Source: Gibbula magus
Taxonomy: Eukaryota > Mollusca > Gastropoda > Trochida > Trochidae
Assembly (NCBI GenBank): GCA_936450465.1
Contig: OW388291.1
Coordinates: 33,332,656-33,396,655 of the forward strand
DNA length: 64,000 bases
Direction: 5' to 3'
A model generated the notes under the pieces. That model had not been told where the DNA came from and did no database searches. It saw only the letters and a list, made by a program, of their open reading frames with translations. A program made the position numbers and the translations under genes. This document shows positions 1 to 11,544 of the stretch, in pieces. Within the stretch, counting starts at the first letter, position 1, and each line of letters begins with the position of its first letter.

Positions 1-1309
1 CAGCATGTAATACGCTCGTACTTTGCAGTTGAAATAGCGAGTCAGTCCGCCATCTCTTCTGTAAGGAGCGTCAATGAACTGTGTAATGGTTCGAGGGGAG
101 TCCAAAACTTTTACTTTTACCTAAGACAATAAATTCTGAAATATTAAGTTAGCGAAATATGAATAGTTTTCTGATGTATCTGCGTCAAGCTGGTATTTTA
201 GGGGAAAGAAGCCAGCATGTAATGCGCTCGTAATGTGATAAATAATAAATAATTACCTTTTTATATAAGTTCATGTTTTATTTAATTTTTTCTTAAGATC
301 AATAAACAGTAACCAACTTAAAAAATAATAGAATAATACATGTGTATAACATGGTTATATTTGGGATAATATCCCAAATATAACCATGTTATATTTCCTC
401 ACTATCTAAATGGCAAGTACTTCTAATACATGTGTATAACATCAAGTATTCCAAAGCACTAGGTAACCTAACATTGTATATATATTCTATGTCATATCAC
501 ATTTACAAAATAAATGTGCATTTTCGTAATTTTGTAAGAATCATATATAGCTCACCTTTGAGTAAAATAATTTCTTTATTTCCAATTCTATTTCATTTGA
601 TTCACGTTATCATTCATCTCCTTGGAGATAGACACTTCCGATGTTGTTACAGTTTCAAAGGGAGGTTACTTTTATGTTTCTTGACTTTACGAAGATTGCC
701 GATTGACGCACGGGCGAGTCGGCAAGACTCGGAAACACCAACTGGTTACAACAATACAGTGCGATAACAAAACAAGCGCTTACTCAAGCACCAAGTCGCT
801 TGTGCGTTGAAGCGCGACGAGGAGAGGTCTAATTGGATCGCTCAGTAGAAATGATCATGTAACGAGCAGAAGAGACTTATATAATGTCCCTGGTTCCCTT
901 AAAAGGAGGATTCTATTGGGGTATTTTTGTGGAAACGAAATTCGAGAGGATATCCCCGTTTACTCAAATATGCTACAAATACACGATGAAAATACAGTCA
1001 AATCGAAAGATATTAACATAGGTAATTTTTCGATGAATTTTTATTTCACAACTTAATAAAGACAAGCGCAAATTTGTTAAAAAATAAAACAATGTGAACT
1101 GAAACCATTCACCGGCGCTGCGGCAAAACAGCAAATTGCTTATTAGTTTTATGACACGTTATGTGTTTTTGTGTGAACATTACATCAGTGTATATATTTT
1201 ATCATTAAAAAAGTTGTAAAATAAGGTACAATAGAGCATGTTTTCATGTCACGTAATGCAAACATCCAAGATGGCGACAGAACCCCGTGTTCAGGTATGA
1301 ATTGGACGA
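1..1309. other. AT-rich noncoding stretch, no gene recognised
   Basis: No convincing coding frame is seen. A short near-repeat (CAGCATGTAATNCGCTCGTA with one variable base) occurs at 1-20 and again at 213-232. A palindrome at 345-393 is listed separately. Near the right end, at about 1267-1277, CAAGATGGCG resembles a YY1 core-promoter motif, but there is no coding frame next to it to support a promoter. The 111-residue open frame at 432-767 has no recognisable domain and is probably chance. Confidence 0.6.
345..393. repeat. perfect 23-bp inverted repeat with 3-nt loop
   Basis: Positions 345-367 and 371-393 are exact reverse complements, separated by AAT. The left arm begins TATAACATGG. The 18-bp sequence AATACATGTGTATAACAT occurs at 335-352, overlapping the left arm, and again at 425-442, so the palindrome sits between two direct repeats. 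This could be a small fold-back insertion or a replication-slippage product. There is no coding content. Confidence 0.85.
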
Positions 1310-1475
1310 GTGGTTGGACTGCATGTAATGTGGATGAAATGCCTTGACAAGGGAAAGAATACATTTTGAGACCATATTTTCTGTGTCATATTTTGTATGT
1401 CTCTACCGGGATCCGAGCCCGGGCCTTTGGTGTGAGAGGCCAGTGAACAGACACTAGCTAGCCAATGTACTCTAA
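1310..1475 (-). mobile_element. tRNA-derived SINE fragment (decayed)
   Basis: Read on the minus strand, this has a tRNA-like head with a box-B-like GGGCTCGGATCCCGG and a CTCTCAC stretch where an anticodon loop would be. A body follows that resembles the SINE at 50834-51146 (CATCCACATT plus the preceding 'aaggca' motif). The middle has been replaced by unrelated AT-rich sequence and the tail is missing. It is the same family as the copies at 24607-24838 and 54903-55008. Confidence 0.6.
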
Positions 1476-2363
1476 ACAATCATACCAAACACATACTGAC
1501 TTCTTATGTAAATGAATTATTACAAATATTGTATTATGCAAGATTATTTCAACTGATGACATTTTAAGTGACTCAAATCAATAATACTTATATGACCATG
1601 AACGCTGACCGCTGGCAGGGTTATTGTATTACATAATTATTAATAAAGAAGTTAGCTTTTCGCTTGAAGTATGTAGGCCATAGGCCTATGATAAACAACG
1701 TTTATGCTTCTATACATTAAAGCGTAATAATTACCAACGTTATTCAAAGAGCGCATATAATTATATCATTTTGGGAATTTTTATCAGATTAAAGTCAAAA
1801 GTTGACATTTATGTTTTAACAAAATGAATCAATTGGATGTGACCTGAATAAGAATGAATATCCACATAATTCGTCCCTGAGAGAAATAAGTTTAACGAAG
1901 TCAGTAATGTCTTAACGAAAAATTTAAAACACATGACAACATTTTGAATTCTTGGAAACACTATAAGCCAACACCCTTCAGTTTTTAAAGTATCGGATTG
2001 ATTAATATATTCCTACGATCGACTTTGTGAAGTATATACTTTTTTTCTTTTATATGCTACATTTAAACCAAGTCCTTTGTTGTATATAGAAGACTTGTTT
2101 TTATTGATCGTTTCCTTCTAATCTTAGTCCTATTTGTCCTCTGACGTCAATGTAACTAAAGTATAAGTAAAAGCCTGAGAGTAAGGTAATGTCAGATAAC
2201 AATATTCCCTAGGAGCAGCATATTGGTCTGGCAGGGTGTTTCTAATCAACACGAGTTTGTCCTTGGTGAGGCAAACGTGACGACCCTGAGTAGATTGCAA
2301 CACAGCACAAATTTGAATTTGGACTGAGAGAGAAGTACTAGTTAGTAGTACTACTCTTATTAT
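1476..2363. other. noncoding, nothing recognised
   Basis: AT-rich sequence without an open frame of interest. A minus-strand open frame at 2130-2477 runs through the fold-back repeat and has no recognisable domain. Confidence 0.5.
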
Positions 2364-2500
2364 GTCATTAATTAAGTATTTCCGGATTGGCCCAGTTACA
2401 GGGCCGAGGTCCGTTGTATTGGCCTGAGACGAAGTCGAGGGCCAATACAACTGACCGAGGACATGTAACTCGGCCAATACGGAAATTACTAATTAATGAC
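2364..2500. repeat. fold-back (MITE-like) repeat, about 60-bp arms
   Basis: The left arm begins GTCATTAATTAAGTATTTCC and the right arm is its imperfect reverse complement ending in GGAAAT...AATTAATGAC. Both arms carry ATTGGCC motifs. Further ATTGGCCCAG motifs at 2667-2720 suggest a second partial copy just downstream. No clear target-site duplication was found, so the element boundaries are approximate. Confidence 0.7.
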
Positions 2501-3031
2501 AGTTTTATTAATTAACTTCTTTTCATTCTATTTGCACAACACTAAACATCTCATTTATATTGAAATAATAATTATAAACAAGATTGATGAACAAATAGCA
2601 CGGGTCAAAGTTGTGAAGCGACGCTTCTGGCTTTCACCAAATGCGCAACTGTGCATGCTCAGGCTCGTATTGGCCCAGTTTGCCGTGTATTGACCCGGTT
2701 TTTTCCGTATTGGCCCAGTCAAAGTCAAAACACATAACCAGTATGTAGTTAGCCATATGAATAGTGTAATGGGGGTTCCTTTGTGTACGCATATCTTGAC
2801 TTTGGTCCTATTATACTGATTCTGCATGCCAGTTCCAAACACAATCCTTTATAAATCTCCTTTTACTCCAAAAATTTTAATCGTTTTGTTAAGGAAAGTA
2901 AATAGTTGTACGCAGTTCTAAAGTACGTAAGAACGTAACATACAAGACTTAATTAAAATATAATATCATTCTGCTTTAGTTTTAAAATATGCGAGATCGA
3001 AACACGAATTTTCTAGTTTTAATATTGGACA
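2501..3031. other. noncoding gap with a partial copy of the upstream fold-back motif
   Basis: Positions 2667-2720 repeat the ATTGGCCCAG motif of the fold-back repeat upstream. Nothing else was recognised. Confidence 0.5.
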
Positions 3032-4207
3032 TAAACTAGTGTCCAAAAGAAACGATACCATCTATTTTTTTAAATATCTTTTTACAAAGTGATTTTCTTC
3101 GTATGCACACATTGTTTTGCGTATCCCAAATCCCAAATGCAGTGTATTCAATCGAAAATACCGAGAACATTTTATCACATCCGAAGAAATGGTTCACTTT
3201 GTGAGAATGACATTATTTTAGGTAGCATAGTTTGCAACTGCAGATAAAGTGTATAAAACGGCTGACCATACACGTTGGTATCAAAGCAACAAAAAGCACA
3301 CAAGAAAGTATCGGTTTTGACAGTCATTGAGAGTGAGAGAGCCGTTGGAATTGTCACATAGCAAGTCTCACACGCCGACGACGCCAGAAGGTTCGGTTGC
3401 GCGCGCATAGCAGTCACCAGGTTAACGCAACGGTTACGTGATAGAGATCGGACATCATGCAGGTCGAGAAGAAGGTGATTACGCTTATTGAAGACCGCCA
3501 CATCCGGGTATTTCATCTCTGAAACCCATTCATCATTACGACGTTAACGTCAAAGACGTCACTGAGACACGTGATTAGCAGACAAACTTGGTAAAAGAGA
3601 TTGAAGACGCATGATATCTGAACACGTCGCCAATACCACAAAACGTTCCTGAGGCGTCAACAACGAGTAAACTAACAGACGAATTCAACGTTGGCAACAG
3701 AGAGACTGAGCAATGGCCATGCTCTCATATTGGAGCAGATTTTGCATCTTCAAGAACAATGGTAGACAGCGTGTGTATCGAAGAATTAGTGACCTTTATG
3801 CTCTGACTTGCGTCCATCAAGTCAGCCCATTGCCTCCTTGTTGAATGACAAAGCTTATCTTCTGACGTCATCCGATGTCTGACGTTATCAACCCATAGAC
3901 GTGTACTTGCCTGTTCTGACGCTCGGGATGGACATACCGAATACAAATGAGCCTTAGTGACGCCTCTTTTGACATTTTCAACATTTGTCTCAGTCATTTG
4001 TGTGAATGAAATTTTCATTTTCAGACCCCTCACGTCAATACAGACCTGTACAAATGAATGCAAAGTACTGATTGAAATGAATTTTGTACACATGTTAAAT
4101 GAACGAAATCTCAAAAGAATAATACCAATTCTAGATTTCTTTGTCGTTAAGTTTTCCTGTAATGGTCGCTCAAAGACGTGGTATCGTTTCTTTTGGACAC
4201 TAGTTTA
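3032..4207 (+). mobile_element. Tc1-like DNA transposon, decayed, with 30-bp TIRs
   Basis: The ends match as inverted repeats: TAAACTAGTGTCCAAAAGAA continues to about 3060 on the left, and its exact reverse complement occupies 4179-4207. TA lies at both edges (3032-3033 and 4206-4207), as expected for Tc1/mariner insertion. The 1.18-kb length is close to the usual size for the group. The interior carries the remains of a plus-strand transposase, listed separately. The TIRs are far better preserved than the coding region. The TIR core AAAAGAAACG is shared with the second Tc1-like element at 13232-14037, so the two probably belong to related families. Confidence 0.85.
3330..4010 (+). pseudogene. 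Tc1-like transposase remnant
   Basis: Plus-strand translation in shifting frames shows a second helix-turn-helix-like stretch (DDARRFGCARIAVTRLTQR, 3377-3433), as in Tc1-family DNA-binding domains. Near 3731-3784 it reads WSRFCIFKNNGRQRVYRR, matching the region around the second catalytic Asp of DDE transposases, where D-E-S-R-F is usual. The D-E pair is lost here. Several stop codons and frameshifts interrupt the frame, and the last catalytic region is not recognisable. A functional enzyme would bind the TIRs and cut and paste the element; this copy cannot encode one. The minus-strand open frames here (3175-3516, 3725-4114) are shadows of this decayed gene. Confidence 0.7.
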
Positions 4208-4289
4208 TATATTGGTGTGATGCAAGTGTATATTTGTATAATATATAAATACATATTTGTGGGTGATATCTTTAGAAGCTAAATTGTAT

Positions 4290-4345
4290 TGAGGTGAGGT
4301 GAGGTGATTTGGGGTTTAATGCCGCTTTCAAGAGTATTTCAAAAT
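4290..4345 (-). mobile_element. SINE tail fragment (same tail as 43785-44095)
   Basis: GGTTTAATGCCGCTTTCAAG followed by AGTATTTCA, preceded by GAGGTGAGGTGAGGTG, matches the terminal part of the SINE at 43785-44095. Only this tail is present, with no tRNA-like head. Confidence 0.6.
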
Positions 4346-7329
4346 TGTATTGACAAAGCCATAAAAATACATGAACAGATACTAAATGTTTTCGCAAATA
4401 ATATAAAATATTATAGAGTATATATTGTTTGTCGTGACTAGCTGAATAAGTTTTCATTTAGTTACACAGTGTTCTTATGACTGCAGCTTCTACAGTGATT
4501 CTTTGGCCAGCAGTTCTTGAGATTTATGGGTTTCAATATTATTGCCACGTACTTTTCAAAAGTTTAATATGTGTTGATGTCTTGTTTGCAGTATTGTACT
4601 GTTTTCAAATACCTTCTCAGAGATTTATAAAAGGTGGCATTAACAATTAAAGCAACATGTGTAACAAACTTTAGCGAATAGATTGTACTTGAATGGGAAG
4701 CTTTTGGCAAATACCATTATCTTATTAATACTCGAAATACTTAACTGGAGATCGTTTGCCATTTTTAATATAGGTTGTTAATTTATGCAAGTACATGTAC
4801 GAACTACGAATTACAACATCTGTTTATTTGTCGATTAAGATCCGTTTACTCCATTTATCATATGGCCAAACTTTAAAACTAAACGGCAAACACATACATA
4901 CCGTAAGTAAGGTACAAGGTACAAGATCCATGCACTAATCATTGTTCTTGTAAATTCCATGGATTGCATAAACATAATAATGCCCTATTGCTGTGCTGTA
5001 CTATGATATGTTACGATGCACAGTAGATTTAATTTTTATGAACTGATAGTACAATCCCTTCTCCTTGAAAAGCCTTTACAAATATTATTATAAAAATAAA
5101 CACAAGGGCAGGTCCTATTATAGCCTCTTTATGTTCATCTCAGATATCTGCAATTTATCTTTCCTTGACGTCAACATGTTAACGGAATTGAATTGTAATT
5201 TAACACATTATACAAAGATAAGTATAAAGAGGGTATATATCGCACACTCTTTTATAAAGAATGTTGGATATCTAATGTTACATCGTCACGACATGCAACT
5301 CGTTTTCGCGGCAACAATGTTTATGTAAAAGCTTTAAGTGTTGCACTTTTGAAGATTCGTAATGGAATATGAAAGATATTTCCGTTTTTAACTTCTGGGG
5401 AAATCGAATTCCAGCAGACTCTAATATAGACAGGAAGTACAACAATGTCATGTGTTTCTAAAATCAAGCACATCATGTTTTCGATAGAATATTACACGAC
5501 AACTCAGCATGGAACTATTCTTTAAAGATATAATCTGAAGAATAAGTTGGACTGTAAGTTTTGACTTTTGACAAGGAATAACATTTGCAAAATAATGCAT
5601 CTACTGGAATACAAAAAGGTTCTGTAGGTTCCTCGCCACAAGACCTGAGAACACCCCGTATAGGCGCGTGTGCCAAACCAGTTTAGCGTAGCCAAAGCCC
5701 ATTCAAATAGCTGACCAATCACACCATATTCTTTAAAAGGTCGCTGTTTTGAAAGCATTCGGAACAGACGAAAGGAAAGCTGTCTGGAGTTATCTGCCCT
5801 TAGCTTCTCCCACCGAAAGCTTTTGTTGGACGTCTTGTGATTGGTTAACTGAATTGCGTCAGAACATGGGAGTCCACGGGCTGTTATCAGACGGTTTTGC
5901 GACGAAACCTCTGAAAGATATGAGTTCGCATCCCGGTAGTTGCACTATTTTGCAATTTGTATTCCTCTGAAAACCGTCGATATTAATCGGACGGGTTTTG
6001 ACACGTTGCAACGAATTATGAAATCACTGGCACACTTCGCTAAGTATTTATTGGTCTAATAATGACGTCTGTAACCCTATATGTTAATAATAATTTTCTT
6101 ATATTACATTGTAAGACTTCAGTTGAGGTTAATGTAAGTACACATATGCATAACACCGGCTGGTGTCTTTATGATGACTTGGTCTGTTCAATAAAATATT
6201 TGTGAGATTCACACAATCGATGAATCGACCGTAGTCTGAACAATTAATTCTATGTTAGTGAATAATATAACAGTAAAGACACACATTGATTTTGGAAGTG
6301 TTAAACAGGGAATTACACTCATGTTGTGTTGTCATGTAATATTACCCTTGTCATCGTCCATCCCAAAAGTCATTTACTACATTTAGTTTGTATCATTGGC
6401 GTATCACACTGTATAGTACAATGATTGATTAATGTTTTCAGTTTTTATCCGGGCAGTTCGCTGCCAGATTCGAACCAACACTTATTCAGGCACAAATCGC
6501 CAGTCCAAATGAACCAACAGTTTATCTTTTCGCCAAACGTGACCGCGATATGTACTATTGTAGAAAGTGTGATCCCAAACATCTTTGAAGTGATGAATTT
6601 TTTTTTTTTTTTACTGGTATTGGATCAAACAATTATGTAATCCTCAAATTACAGCATTGTTATGCCCCTCAGACCTTGCACCAAGTAAGTGGTTTATGTG
6701 GTTAATGTCAAGGTGTCTTTTGGAATCAAATTATTTACAATTGCCGATCAGCTTTTCCCCAGGAAGGCAGATTTATTACACATAATGCGATTAGTTTACA
6801 AATTTAGTGTCTAATTTAGTTTATAACCATCCTAGCAGCAACATCATATGAACCACTTTTCATTCTTTAGGATAACATGCATCCTCTGTTACGGATTAGT
6901 TTATAGCGCTAATGAGTTTTAAGTCGTCTTTTATACTGAATGATGGGGCTTTCTTTTTATACCCCATACTTGCTGTCAAATATTGCTGAAACATTTATCT
7001 TTGATGTGTATTCTAATAAAATACCGAAGTGTTTAGACAATATGTTATGATATTTTGCAAGTATGATGAAGATTAATAAAGAAATTTGGCACCGGAGGTA
7101 GAACTTTTACATAATCTATCGGCTTCGGAAACGTTTTGAATGTACACCATACATAGTCTCAAGTAGTATTCATTTAGTCATTTTAGTCATGTGGTCATAT
7201 TTACATACAGTCAACAATTGTATGACAAAATGTCACATAAAGGTATATATTAGTTCGATGGTCATCTTACAATATAATGAAACAACGAAGCATTTCAATA
7301 TACTTATATGTAGAAATATATTTTAAAAA
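4346..7329. other. about 3 kb of noncoding sequence, no gene recognised
   Basis: Short open frames occur (5065-5328 plus, 5522-5758 minus, 5749-5970 plus, 6425-6640 plus), but none shows a recognisable domain. The 5600-6000 part is locally GC-richer and holds CCAAT-type motifs (GACCAATCAC near 5713, GTGATTGGTT near 5838), so it could be a regulatory region or a decayed exon; I cannot decide. A 14-nt T run lies at about 6599-6612. Confidence 0.45.
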
Positions 7330-8290
7330 GAACCCAGGAACCTCTCACGTGTCATTTGTATAATTCATTACGTTGCAAATATACAACTATATCCATCCAA
7401 TTATTATAACACTCTATCATCTACTTCGCTGTAAAATCGAACAAAATTACATACGCTTGCTACATACATTCAGATTAAAAAGATTTATCAAACAAATGTC
7501 ATATTACATACATTAATATCCATATATTACTAATTGTGTAAATTTACAATAAAACAGATTGAAGGATGGATACAGGTGAAATTTTACATCACTCAGGTTG
7601 AGTTATTATCAACGGAGCATTATATATATATAATATGGTAAATGTAGTAAATGTGGTAAAGGCAAATTCAAAGTTTTCCCGATTTACAAACTCAATTACA
7701 ACAAAGATAATGATTTACTTTTGAAATAATCGCATTTCATTTATAAATATGCGCCAAAATTAAAAGGCAAAACATGATCGTATTTACATCATAACCATCT
7801 ATTGTTGTCAAAGTACATTATGACGTCATAGGTTCCTGTGTGACGTCATAGTGCTATGTACTGTGTGTCAGTTACTGCATTAAACGGCCTGAAGAAGTAG
7901 GTACATGAAGTACCTATTGAAAACGTTAGCCAAACTAATTTCAACTTCATCTTTTTTTATTTTGATATATGTGACCATGGAGTTTGAACATTTATTGTGA
8001 TATTTCTATAGATATATATATATATATGACCCAACAGGTCATTATTAATTTTACTTAAGACGAAAACCAGGAACCTCTCATGTGTCAATTGTGTAATTCA
8101 TTACATTGCAAATATACATACCAATTTTCATTCACTTATTATATCACTGTCATCTACTACACTGTAAAATCAAACAATATTACATACATTAGAATCCGTT
8201 TATTACAAATTGTGTAAATTTACAATAATACAGATAGAAGGAGATGGACTCAGGTGACATTTTACATCACTCAGGCTAAATTATAATCAG
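7330..8290 (+). repeat. direct duplication, two diverged copies of about 250 bp
   Basis: The first copy (7330-7615) begins CCAGGAACCTCTCACGTGTC and the second (8063-8290) CCAGGAACCTCTCATGTGTC. They share colinear blocks such as AATTCATTAC, AATTGTGTAAATTTACAATA and TTTTACATCACTCAGG. The offset is about 730 bp. No coding content was recognised. A hammerhead-like motif (7886-7931) lies between the copies. Confidence 0.75.
7886..7931 (+). ncRNA. possible degenerate hammerhead ribozyme motif
   Basis: The order of elements fits a hammerhead core. GGC (7886-7888) is followed by CTGAAGA (7889-7895, matching CUGANGA). A 9-bp hairpin follows (7896-7904 with 7910-7918, loop ATGAA, one G-T pair). Then come GAAA (7919-7922), ACGTT and AGCC, whose GCC (7929-7931) can pair with the first GGC. 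Hammerheads with a very short helix III are known from Penelope-like retroelements. Here helix I is only 3 bp and the first helix II pair is A-T rather than G-C, so activity is doubtful. Confidence 0.4.
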
Positions 8291-8530
8291 TTCATTAAAG
8301 ATAGTAAAACCATGTTGTATTGATGCTGCATTCTCAACAATGGTTACCGCTCCGATTTATTACCCGGTGTTTGAAATCGATATTCCTGACATTTTGACTA
8401 AATGAAATGAGAAAATAATGGGAAACAACAAACCCATGAAATTGAACATAAATTACACGTGTAATGGTTTATCGTTGCAAAGAACGTGTTTTTTAAAAAA
8501 TTGAATGGTTATGTGATTTTGCAGATAAGT

Positions 8531-9750
8531 TCAGTTTGGCTTCCGACCTCGTTACATATTTAATCAGAAAGTTCTGAAATTCAGCAAAAATGAATATTTA
8601 ACTTGTGCATTTTTTATCATTTATCCACTTAATCTTTATATAATAGATTTGAAGTGTCCACACACAAGAAACAATAACGTATCTTAATACGGTTAGGAAT
8701 CTGTTTCGTATTCCCTCTCCACCTGTATCCATCAAGTATTCAGGGTAAAACAACCACTTCATCGTGGATATTGAAAAAAAGAAACAATATAAGAAGCAGA
8801 ATTGTGCAAATAAGTCTTACAGAAAACCAAATGAATGACCACATCTCAAAAAGGCCATTCCGCGAAGGATTTCCCGGTTTGGTTAGTAATGTTTTTACTT
8901 GATACTGTCCGATTTTATTATGTATCTTATTTATTTGAAGGCGTATTTATATAAGGCACCATAATTCACAGGTTATTGCCATGAAAACATTTTAATTACG
9001 GCGACACGGTTGATTAGTTCGCAATTGCTTATATTAAACACTGGTGAAACCTATAGCATTGAAACAGTGCTATGCACATACTTATATACATTCTGATACA
9101 CTTAATAATATCCATTAAACAATGGTTCACATAAAAAGATTAATTATACCTTGAACAGAGCTAGGAATATACCTACACCATTGTCACTCACTGATAAGTT
9201 GACAGACTGTACTATTACCTTTTACGTTGGTTGTGGTAATGTTCATTTTATTTTTAATGTTTATTTTCATTAAATATATTATTTCTAAGAAGAAGCGTAT
9301 TGTCGCTGAAAATGTACAAAACCATTTTATGCACCGCTTCTCGACAGAACAATGTAATGCAATACTTCTGTATATAGATTATATAAACGAAAACTCTTGT
9401 AACATATATACATGGATTTTCCATAATGTATTCCAATAACATCTAACATTTGATAGACTGAGGCAGATAATAACTAAAATGGGATGGTTAGTGACGACAA
9501 TACCAAGGTATACTTTCCTTATTCATGATTCCTATTTCCATTCATCATACATGCACTGTGTTACACTGAGATATACTGAGGGACATACTTGCATTCATAT
9601 TGCGTTCTAATACTGACCTTTGGGAAATACGAAATACGTGTTAATGAATCAAAATTATTTCAACCATCCATCATTGAAAAATACGATTATATTGTAATGA
9701 AAATATCATTATGTTTTCACACAAAAATACTACAAAGTTATTTTTTCAAT
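8531..9750. other. copy-A-specific noncoding DNA
   Basis: Copy B lacks this stretch (its blocks join near 36290-36455). It holds AT-rich sequence and two overlapping short open frames on opposite strands at 9227-9442 without recognisable features. Confidence 0.5.
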
Positions 9751-9756
9751 GCAGTG

Positions 9757-10069
9757 GACATCTAATTCATATTTTCAATGCAGTGACAAAAATGTGTTTC
9801 GAATTGGTTCCAGCTGAGGACTTGTCAGGAAGGTTTCTCGGCGTTAAATGTCAAATAAAATGCCGGTCCTCTCGAGGTGTAGTGACAGTAGGTCTTCCAG
9901 ACCGTGGACGGTCCATTGCACTTCCTGTCTGCGCATGCTTCCGGACTAAACGACTAACAACAGTGTAATGGCAGCCCAGATTTCGTCCTATCGCTTTAAA
10001 GGATATTCCTGTAGAGTGCATACCAATAATTTGATTTCTGAGATCCATTGACAATCGTCTTCGTGCCAT
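9757..10069 (-). pseudogene. Tc1-like transposase, N-terminal fragment
   Basis: From the methionine at 10069 the minus-strand frame reads MARRRLSM and then a helix-turn-helix segment (AIGRNLGCHYTVVSRL). RPRSGRPTVTTPREDR follows, a hallmark of Tc1-family DNA-binding domains. The frame meets a TGA near 9851. Beyond it the same frame still resembles the family for about 25 residues and then fades near 9757. No catalytic DDE domain follows, so only the DNA-binding part survives. The apparent upstream extension to 10213 is probably not part of the protein. It lies in a segment found only in duplication copy A. No convincing TIR pair was located. Confidence 0.75.
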
Positions 10070-10213
10070 GTTCAACAGATACGCTTGAATGGCTATGGAA
10101 AGCAACGTTACATACCACCAAATGCAGTTGAACCATACTGCTTTTTGTGTTGTACATGCCCCGAACGTGTAGGCGCGACTGTCACGCATCACTGGTTTGA
10201 ACGTATCGCACAA

Positions 10214-11239
10214 ACACTACTCTTCTCATAAATGAACCTTGTTTAACTATTTAAAATATTCTCGAAAAGATATCTTCAGAAATATCAGGAGGTGCTTAAC
10301 TTTTTTCTTTGTGTATATTGCTCTGAGTCTGAAATAACGGTCTATTTCATATTACCGAAATCATATTACTGATCTTTAATTGATAAACGTTCATTTATTT
10401 GTTTAATTAATTTAAATGTTGTTATGCAGATGAAAGAAATGTTTATAAAATAGACTGTTTCATTGTTTCTGCCGAAATTCAAGTTCATCTCAAGGAGTGT
10501 GAAAATGATACTTTCACGAGTGACACAGTCCTGTATCTGAAGTGTTTCTGCTTAAACTTGTTTCTGAGTTAATCAATAGTCAATCAAGCTGTATATAATC
10601 CTATAACTCAGGTAATTGACTAAGAAAGGACTAAAAGGGATTCGATCTCTTTACTGTAATCAAACATAGATGATTTATTTATTCCGAGTCAACTGAACTA
10701 ATACCACAGGCGGGATGCCAGGAAGTGAACAGTCCGTTCCATTAACTGGTGAATGTGGGTAGACGACAACACTCTGCATGTCGTGTGAATGTGTTCGATC
10801 ATACATAAAATTATTCAATGACACAATTTACCATCCTGGTGTCATGGAATTGAAGAATAACACCTTATCTACTTACAAACTCACTGCTAACTAGACTTTG
10901 TGGTGGCGATCAGTGTGATACACTGCTCTGTTGTATTTATCTATTTACTGACAATGTGACAATGGAATTGAAAATGAATCCTAAATGTCACTGAACGATG
11001 TTTCATATTGAATTTTTCTGTCTGTACAATTTATTGTTATGTCCCATTTCGTTCATAACTAAAACACCTCCGGAATGTCGTCACCCAAAACAACCACGAC
11101 CCAAATAAAACTTGTGTCATCAACCTCACCATAAACCCAAATCGCAACACCCACTACTAGCAAGCCTATCCATGCCCCCACCCGCATCTCACTACACATC
11201 GGCAACCACTTTACTCAAGCAGCAAGCAGACATAGACCT
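10214..11239. other. noncoding, partly shared with copy B
   Basis: Positions 10560-10770 match 36455-36740 in copy B. Positions 11070-11215 are strikingly C-rich and G-poor on the plus strand compared with their surroundings, lie just before the Penelope-like fragment and are missing from copy B. No gene was recognised. Confidence 0.5.
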
Positions 11240-11515
11240 TCTTCTCCGTGGCCAGTCCCCTCAAAACCATCATTAAGGCAAATGGTAGTAAACAAGCCAT
11301 AACACAACAACAACCTAAAGGTGTTCTTTACAACATCACCTGCAACTGTGGATACACCCTGTTCACTCAACATACGCATAAAAAACACAACATTCACAAT
11401 CAAGACAGGCAACAAATCGGCCATTTCGGAACACATCACCAGATTTCCACAACACAACATCAATTGGGACGCTGTCAAAACATTCACAAACAACACACAT
11501 GATTACATTGTATAT
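11240..11515 (+). pseudogene. Penelope-like element, GIY-YIG endonuclease remnant (copy A)
   Basis: One frame reads KGVLYNITCNCGYT (from about 11314), matching the first strand and Cys-rich start of the GIY-YIG endonuclease module of Penelope-like retroelements. The next frame reads NKSAISEHITRFPQHNINWD (from about 11410), matching the module's later NKSAIxEH...INWD signature. The two parts are in different frames and only about 55 nt separate them, so the usual Y-I-G and catalytic Arg segment is lost. The family uses this nuclease to nick target DNA at integration; this copy cannot. The same remnant is at the same place in copy B (36920-37180), so it was inserted before the duplication. Confidence 0.75.
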
Positions 11516-11544
11516 GATATACTGTTTTATCATCTCTCCCATAT

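Noticed and set aside
432..767. 111-residue open frame as a candidate gene
   Set aside because: No recognisable domain, codon use unremarkable, surrounded by AT-rich repeats; likely chance.
3175..4114. Minus-strand open frames of 113 and 129 residues as genes
   Set aside because: They lie antisense to a decayed Tc1-like transposase between TIRs, so they are shadows.
5522..5970. Divergent pair of open frames around a CCAAT-rich region as a bidirectional promoter with two genes
   Set aside because: The frames overlap by a few bases at their starts and show no domain; evidence too weak for a gene call.
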